From positions 1-38,117 of the forward strand of contig JAICHV010000036.1 in NCBI GenBank assembly GCA_025924715.1: a stretch of DNA of 38,117 nt, in the 5' to 3' direction. The notes under the pieces were generated by a model. The model was not told the DNA's origin. It saw only the letters and a list, made by a program, of their open reading frames with translations, and ran no database searches. Origin of the DNA: Alphaproteobacteria bacterium. GTDB lineage: Bacteria; Pseudomonadota; Alphaproteobacteria; Micropepsales; Micropepsaceae. Of this stretch, positions 32,166-38,117 are shown one piece after another; position 1 is the first letter of the stretch; the number at the start of each line of letters is the position of its first letter. The position numbers were made by a program, and so were the translations under genes.

Positions 32166-33964
32166 TCCATAGATATGGGTGCAGTGGCGGGTCCTGACAA
32201 GCCTTTGGGGTCGGATCCGGGGGCCAGGGCGGACTCGTGATCGCGCTCGCCTTTGAGCGCCAAGGCCCGCGCCCGCAGCAATTCGCGTCGGGCGACCAGA
32301 CCCAGCAAGGTTCCGTCGCGTGCGATCACCGGCACCCGGCTGGCGCCGGTTTCTGCCATGCGGTCGGCCAGGGTTCCCACCAGTTCCTCCGGGTAGGCGC
32401 TGACCACGCCGCCCTCCCAATCCCCCAGCCTGTCCTCGGGGGCCCAGCCGTCACGAATCCAGCGCAGCACATCGGCGCGGCTGACCATGGTGACCACGCG
32501 TCCGGCGTTGTCCACCACCGGATAACTTTTGTGCCGCTCACCCGAATTGAAAAACGCCATCGCCGCCTCCACCGTCATGGCGGCGGGCAGGCTCTCGGCC
32601 GGCTGCACCATGACATCGCGCACCCGCGCCACGTCGAAAGGATCGACGCTGTATTCGCGCGTCAGATGCAAACCCCGCCGCGCGATGCGTTCGGTCAGGA
32701 TGGAGCGGCGCATCGCCAGCACCGTGAAGGCGAAGCCGCAGACCGAGGCGGTGAACAATTCCGGCAACAGCCTGGGATTGCCGGTCAGCTCCACCGCGAA
32801 CAAAGTCGCGGTAAGCGGTGCGCGCATGGTGCCGCCCAGGATCGCGGTCATCCCGATCAGCGCCCAGAAGCCGCCATCGCCGAACGGCATCCAATGCGCC
32901 TCGACCGCGCCCATCGCGCCGCCCAGGATCAGCAGCGGCGCCAGCACGCCGCCGGATGTGCCGGACGACAGCGCCACGATCCACACCATCGCCTTGTCGG
33001 CCAACAGCAGCAGCACGGCGGATAGTCCCAGGCTCCCCGCCAGCAGCAGACGGATATTGTCATAGCCGACGCCCAGCACCGCCGGATCGATCAGACCGCC
33101 AATCCCCACCGCCAACCCGCCCAATGCCGGCCACCACATCCAATGCAGCGGCAATTTGCGAAACAGGTCCTCCACGCCATACAGCAGCAGCGTCAGCAGC
33201 GCCGATTGCGCGCCCGCCGCCAGGCCTGCCAGCCCGCAAAGCGCCAGGCCCCACCACGGCAGCAGCGGCGCGCCGGTATAGGCGAAGAGCGGCCCGCTGC
33301 CGATCAGCAGCGGCCGCCAGCAGAAGGCGACCACGGCGGCGACCGTCACCGGAATGAAGCTGCGCGGTTTCCATTCGAACAGCAGCAATTCCACCGCCAG
33401 CAACACGGCGGCGATGGGGGTGCCGAACACCGCGGTCATGCCGGCGGCGGCGCCCGCCACCAAAAGGCTTTTGCGCTCCGCCGAGCTGAGATGAAAAAGC
33501 TGGGCGAACAGAGAACCCAGCGCGCCGCCGGTCATGATGATGGGTCCTTCGGCGCCGAACGGTCCGCCGGTGCCGATGGCGATGGCGGAGGACAAGGGCT
33601 TGAGCAGCGCCACCTTGGGCTGGATGCGGCTTTTGCCGATCAGGATCGCCTCGATGGCTTCGGGAATGCCGTGGCCGCGGATTTTTTCCGAGCCAAAGCG
33701 CGCCATCAAACCCACAACCAACCCGCCGATAACCGGGATGAGGATGCTGGCAGGCGCCATATGCGCGGGCATCGTCACCGCCGCGCTGCTGAAGCGGCCG
33801 AAATAGGCGAGGTTGGTGAAAAGATTGATCAGCCGCAGCAGCATCCAGGCGGCGCAGGCTCCCAGCGTTCCGGTCACCGCCGCCATCGCGGCCAATTTGA
33901 GCATGCGCGGCGTGGCGGTGAAATCGCGCAACTGCTCCGCGGGGACGTGATTTTCGGCTTGCAT
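32162..33964 (-). CDS. ClC-family chloride channel/transporter with CBS domains
   Basis: 600 residues. The membrane part (about 20-430) carries GHGIPEA (97-103; GSGIP in E. coli), GGPFGAEGPI (133-142) with gating Glu139, and the later GSGTSGG-type segment SSGTSGGVLAPLLILGGAMG. The cytoplasmic tail has two CBS motifs: RVRDVMVQPAESLPAAMTVEAAM...YPVVDNAGRVVTMVSRADVL and LADRMAETGASRVPVIARDGTLLGLVARREL. It moves chloride (or another anion), possibly exchanging protons; the tail may sense nucleotides. It is divergent from a MarR gene over a palindrome, and its stop overlaps the start of the small secreted protein. Confidence 0.93.
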   Translation of the reverse strand: MQAENHVPAEQLRDFTATPRMLKLAAMAAVTGTLGACAAWMLLRLINLFTNLAYFGRFSSAAVTMPAHMAPASILIPVIGGLVVGLMARFGSEKIRGHGIPEAIEAILIGKSRIQPKVALLKPLSSAIAIGTGGPFGAEGPIIMTGGALGSLFAQLFHLSSAERKSLLVAGAAAGMTAVFGTPIAAVLLAVELLLFEWKPRSFIPVTVAAVVAFCWRPLLIGSGPLFAYTGAPLLPWWGLALCGLAGLAAGAQSALLTLLLYGVEDLFRKLPLHWMWWPALGGLAVGIGGLIDPAVLGVGYDNIRLLLAGSLGLSAVLLLLADKAMVWIVALSSGTSGGVLAPLLILGGAMGAVEAHWMPFGDGGFWALIGMTAILGGTMRAPLTATLFAVELTGNPRLLPELFTASVCGFAFTVLAMRRSILTERIARRGLHLTREYSVDPFDVARVRDVMVQPAESLPAAMTVEAAMAFFNSGERHKSYPVVDNAGRVVTMVSRADVLRWIRDGWAPEDRLGDWEGGVVSAYPEELVGTLADRMAETGASRVPVIARDGTLLGLVARRELLRARALALKGERDHESALAPGSDPKGLSGPATAPISME

Positions 33965-33999
33965 GAAGAAGACCTTGGAAAGGGAAGGGCCGGCGTTTA

Positions 34000-34014
34000 T
34001 ATCGTGTCACGATA
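34000..34014. promoter_or_regulatory. Palindromic operator between ClC and MarR genes
   Basis: TATCGTG (34000-34006), T, CACGATA (34008-34014), a perfect inverted repeat with 7-bp arms in the 39-bp gap between the divergent ClC and MarR genes. It includes the GTG start codon proposed for the MarR gene, so binding there would block both transcription units. No second copy is seen nearby. Confidence 0.55.
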
Positions 34015-34432
34015 CAAATCAACCTGTGCGTCCTTGGAAAAATTGCAACGTTCGGACTATCAAGCGCTGGCCTCGATTCGCCAGGCGCTGCGCCGGTTTC
34101 TCGCCTTCAGCGAGGAAGCGGCGCTGCAATGCGGATTGTCGCCGGGACAGCACCAGGCGCTGCTGGCGATCGCCGGCATGGCCCCGCCGGTCACCATGGG
34201 CGCCCTGGCGCAGTGGCTGGACATCAGGCCGCACAGCGCCGGCGAAATGGCGGACCGGCTGGAGGCGCTTGGATTGCTGCGCCGCTGCCCCGATGCGGCC
34301 GACCGCCGCCGCGTTTTCTTGAGCCTGACGCCGCGGGCGCATGCCAAGCTGGCGGGACTCTCGACGGTGCACCGCCAGGAACTGCGCCGGCTTTCCCGCG
34401 TTTTGAAGCCCTTGCTGGCGACGCTGGGTTAG
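34004..34432 (+). CDS. MarR family transcriptional regulator
   Basis: 142 residues if started at GTG 34004; TTG 34034 is the other in-frame candidate, and neither has a clear ribosome site. The winged-helix region is VTMGALAQWLDIRPHSAGEMADRLEALGLLRRCPDAADRRRVFLSLTPRAHAKL (about 55-110), with the DRRR wing. It is a probable regulator of the divergent ClC gene and of itself through the palindrome in the intergenic gap. The signal is unknown. An upstream extension of this frame to 33143 is antisense to the ClC gene and is not real coding. Confidence 0.8.
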   Translation: MSRYKSTCASLEKLQRSDYQALASIRQALRRFLAFSEEAALQCGLSPGQHQALLAIAGMAPPVTMGALAQWLDIRPHSAGEMADRLEALGLLRRCPDAADRRRVFLSLTPRAHAKLAGLSTVHRQELRRLSRVLKPLLATLG

Positions 34433-34434
34433 GG

Positions 34435-34459
34435 CCGTCCCGACGATCTTTCTGGACGG
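34435..34459 (+). terminator. Weak hairpin after the MarR gene
   Basis: CCGTCC (34435-34440) and GGACGG (34454-34459) form a 6-bp stem with a 13-nt loop just beyond the MarR stop codon. There is no T-run. It is a possible boundary before kdsA, weakly supported. Confidence 0.25.
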
Positions 34460-34487
34460 AACAGGGGCTCAGGTTTAGGAAAGCGCC

Positions 34488-35333
34488 ATGACCGTCCACG
34501 CCCCCACCCATCCCAATGCCGTCATTCGCGCCGGCAATGTTGAAATCGGCAATGCGAAAAAATTGGCGATCATCGCCGGACCCTGCCAATTGGAAAGCCG
34601 CCAACATGCTTTCGACATGGCGGGCGCACTGAAAGAGGCCTGCGAGGCCTCAGGCGTCGGCCTGATCTACAAAACCAGTTTCGACAAGGCCAATCGCACC
34701 AGCGCCGCCGCGGCGCGCGGCATGGGCCTGGAAAACGCCTTGCCGATTTTCGCCGAGCTGCGCAAAAGTTTCGGCCTGCCGGTGCTGACCGATGTGCATG
34801 AGCGCGACCAATGCGCCGCGGTGGCCCAGGCGGTGGACATCCTGCAGATCCCCGCCTTCCTCAGCCGCCAGACCGATCTTCTGGTCGCCGCCGCCCATAC
34901 CGGCAAAATCGTCAATGTGAAGAAAGGGCAGTTCCTCGCCCCCCATGACATGAAAAACGTGATCGCCAAGATCACCGGCGCGGGCAATCCCAATGTGTTG
35001 GTGACGGAGCGGGGCGTCTCCTTCGGCTACAACACTCTGGTCAGCGACATGCGGGCGCTGCCGATCATGGCCGGCTTCGGCGCCCCGGTGGTGTTCGACG
35101 CCACCCATTCGGTGCAGTCGCCGGGCGGGCAGGGCGACAGCACCGGCGGCGACCGCCGCATGGTGCCTTATCTCGCCCGCGCCGCCGTGGCGGTGGGCGT
35201 GGCCGCGGTGTTCATGGAAGTGCACCAGGATCCCGACCATGCGCCTTCCGACGGACCCAATATGGTCAAGCTCAAGGATTTCCCCGCCCTGCTCGCCCAG
35301 CTGGTCGAGATCGACGCCATCGTCAAACGCTGA
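34488..35333 (+). CDS. kdsA: 3-deoxy-8-phosphooctulonate synthase (KDO-8-P synthase)
   Basis: 281 residues. It condenses phosphoenolpyruvate with arabinose 5-phosphate for the KDO sugar of lipopolysaccharide. Conserved pieces are [41 protein letters not shown] and [18 protein letters not shown]. Cys33 in AGPC, with the later His, Glu and Asp, fits the metal-dependent class of the enzyme (E. coli has Asn at that site). AGGAAAG precedes the ATG. Presence of this gene shows the organism makes LPS. It is convergent with the MAPEG gene, 15 bp apart. Confidence 0.97.
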   Translation: MTVHAPTHPNAVIRAGNVEIGNAKKLAIIAGPCQLESRQHAFDMAGALKEACEASGVGLIYKTSFDKANRTSAAAARGMGLENALPIFAELRKSFGLPVLTDVHERDQCAAVAQAVDILQIPAFLSRQTDLLVAAAHTGKIVNVKKGQFLAPHDMKNVIAKITGAGNPNVLVTERGVSFGYNTLVSDMRALPIMAGFGAPVVFDATHSVQSPGGQGDSTGGDRRMVPYLARAAVAVGVAAVFMEVHQDPDHAPSDGPNMVKLKDFPALLAQLVEIDAIVKR

Positions 35334-35348
35334 GGCAGCGATCCGCGC

Positions 35349-37193
<1,845 letters not shown>

Positions 37194-37231
37194 CGCGGCT
37201 TGCGAGCGGCCACAAGTTCCTCAAGTTCCCG

Positions 37232-37297
37232 GAATCCTTAGAGAATCTGTCCTTGACGGACCGAATCACACTGTGATTCGGTAGGAGCATGCGAATC
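37232..37297. promoter_or_regulatory. Cluster of five GANTC methylation sites at ftsB
   Basis: GAATC at 37232-37236, 37243-37247, 37263-37267, GATTC at 37275-37279 and GAATC at 37293-37297. GANTC is the target of the alphaproteobacterial cell-cycle methylase CcrM. From G and C near 0.31 each, one site is expected per roughly 290 bp, so five in 66 bp is far from chance. Four sit upstream of the ftsB start and one inside it. Confidence 0.7.
37260..37282. promoter_or_regulatory. Perfect palindrome immediately upstream of ftsB
   Basis: ACCGAATCACA (37260-37270), C, TGTGATTCGGT (37272-37282). The 11-bp arms match exactly. It covers two of the GANTC sites and ends at the start of the TAGGAG ribosome site. 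It could be a regulator site, an mRNA hairpin limiting ftsB translation, or the terminator of eno. Confidence 0.6.
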
Positions 37298-37606
37298 AGG
37301 CGTTCCGTCAGCCGTTTTTTCACCGCCCTTATCCTTCCGGCCATCGCCTTGTCGGTGGTCGGCTATTTCGGCGGCTATGCGATCTGGGGCAGCCGGGGCC
37401 TGCTGGCGCTGGAGGAAACCCAGGCCAAGCTGGGTATCCGCCAAGAGCAATTGAGCGATGTCAGGGCCGAGCGCGCCCGCCTGGCCCGCCGCATAAGCCT
37501 GATGGAAGATAGCCATGCCGACCCCGATCTGGTGGAAGAACTGGCCCGGGGCCAGTTGATGGACGGCGCCCCCGGCCAGGTCGCTATCCCCCGCAACGCC
37601 CACTAA
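37289..37606 (+). CDS. ftsB: Septum formation initiator FtsB/DivIC family protein
   Basis: 105 residues, bitopic. A short basic cytoplasmic tail, one membrane helix (about 12-33, FTALILPAIALSVVGYFGGYAIWG), then a periplasmic coiled coil (LALEETQAKLGIRQEQLSDVRAERARLARRISLMED) and the family's closing DPDLVEELARGQL. With FtsL and FtsQ it links early and late divisome proteins. The GGAG Shine-Dalgarno is separated from ATG 37289 by only one base, an unusually short spacing; no other in-frame start gives a proper N-terminus. It lies between eno and pdhA, the common alphaproteobacterial order. Confidence 0.93.
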   Translation: MRIRRSVSRFFTALILPAIALSVVGYFGGYAIWGSRGLLALEETQAKLGIRQEQLSDVRAERARLARRISLMEDSHADPDLVEELARGQLMDGAPGQVAIPRNAH

Positions 37607-37639
37607 TTTTTTTCGGGAAGCGAACGGTTTTCGCGGCCG

Positions 37640-37652
37640 CGAACACTGTTCG
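37640..37652. promoter_or_regulatory. Short palindrome upstream of pdhA
   Basis: CGAACA (37640-37645), C, TGTTCG (37647-37652), within the 134-bp gap between ftsB and pdhA. It could be an operator for pdhA. It does not fit the alphaproteobacterial LexA site GTTC-N7-GTTC. Confidence 0.35.
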
Positions 37653-37740
37653 GCTGTTTGCAGCGCAATAAAATAATAAGCGCTTGCCAAGCTTCTTAGC
37701 CCTTGTCAAAACGCCGGGCCGGCCCTCTGCAAAGATAATC

Positions 37741-38117
37741 ATGAGCGACCAAGCCGCCCTCTCCAATTCCCAGACCCTCAAAAAACTCTATGCCGACATG
37801 CTGTTGATCCGCCGCTTCGAGGAGCGGGCGGGGCAGCTCTATGGCATGGGGCTGATCGGGGGGTTTTGCCATCTCTATATCGGCCAGGAAGCGGTGGTGG
37901 TGGGGATGCAGGCCCATACCAGCCCCCATGACCAGGTAATCACCGCCTACCGGGATCACGGCCATATGCTGGCCGCCGGAATGGACCCCAAAGGGGTGAT
38001 GGCGGAACTCACCGGGCGCAGCACCGGCTATTCGCGCGGCAAGGGCGGCTCGATGCACATGTTCAGCCGCGAGAAGAAATTCTATGGCGGCCACGGCATT
38101 GTCGGCGCCCAGGTGCC
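37741..38117 (+). CDS. pdhA: Pyruvate dehydrogenase E1 alpha subunit, N-terminal part
   Basis: The first 125 residues are present and the gene runs out of the window. LYADMLLIRRFEERAGQLYGMGLIGGFCHLYIGQEAVVVGMQ and DQVITAYRDHGHMLAAGMDPKGVMAELTGRSTGYSRGKGGSMHMF are the conserved opening of the thiamine diphosphate-dependent E1 alpha, including the GGSMH segment. With E1 beta and E2 it turns pyruvate into acetyl-CoA. The start has no strong ribosome site. The position after eno and ftsB fits the alphaproteobacterial order and a pyruvate rather than branched-chain substrate. Confidence 0.93.
   Translation, partial: MSDQAALSNSQTLKKLYADMLLIRRFEERAGQLYGMGLIGGFCHLYIGQEAVVVGMQAHTSPHDQVITAYRDHGHMLAAGMDPKGVMAELTGRSTGYSRGKGGSMHMFSREKKFYGGHGIVGAQV

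Noticed and set aside
33143..34003. Long N-terminal extension of the MarR protein
   Set aside because: It is antisense to the ClC channel and rich in Arg/Gln/His, as shadows are.
37640..37652. LexA (SOS) site
   Set aside because: Alphaproteobacterial LexA recognises GTTC-N7-GTTC; this CGAACA-C-TGTTCG has neither the direct-repeat form nor the spacing.

Overview
The window is chromosomal DNA from a Gram-negative, GC-rich alphaproteobacterium. Evidence for this is the conserved run tpiA / secG / pyrG / kdsA / eno / ftsB / pdhA, a ppiD-trpE pair divergent from tpiA, a NodT-type efflux protein, alphaproteobacterial-style palindromic repeats, and a cluster of GANTC (CcrM-type) sites next to ftsB. 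I would guess a lineage near Rhizomicrobium/Micropepsaceae, but composition and gene order alone do not settle it. I saw no rRNA, tRNA, CRISPR array or intact insertion sequence.

Layout. 1-2.9 kb: an MFS transporter, a TauE/SafE permease and a 1-Cys peroxiredoxin. 2.97-7.7 kb: a cobalamin riboswitch followed by a tightly coupled btuB-btuF-btuC-btuD vitamin B12 uptake operon, with a second hairpin that covers the btuB Shine-Dalgarno sequence. 8.1-11.4 kb: a class I ribonucleotide reductase operon (nrdA-nrdB) with a perfect DnaA box upstream and no visible ATP-cone domain. 11.4-12.9 kb: a composite palindromic repeat, a subclass B3 metallo-beta-lactamase, a second repeat copy and a small GIY-YIG nuclease. 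12.9-17.6 kb: a MarR-regulated tripartite efflux operon (MarR, NodT lipoprotein, EmrA, EmrB) with overlapping start and stop codons. 17.6-22.7 kb: a YibQ-type deacetylase-like protein, an OmpA-like protein, a palindromic repeat, then trpE and ppiD on the minus strand.

22.8 kb to the end is the conserved housekeeping backbone, interrupted by accessory genes. Between tpiA and secG sit a degenerate receiver protein, an internally duplicated four-helix membrane protein, and an exported DUF1501/DUF1800 pair. Between pyrG and kdsA sit an AT-rich SIR2-like gene (probable recent acquisition, possibly defence), a fragment of an outer-membrane protein gene, a DUF1543 gene, a translationally coupled ClC channel plus small Gln/Pro-rich secreted protein, and a MarR regulator. 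A MAPEG gene lies between kdsA and eno. The window ends inside pdhA.

The observations I consider most worth following are the five GANTC sites in 66 bp at ftsB, the SIR2-like insertion with its tight borders, the palindromic repeats around the GIY-YIG and beta-lactamase genes, the ATP-cone-less reductase beneath a DnaA box, and the degenerate receiver next to a duplicated membrane protein.
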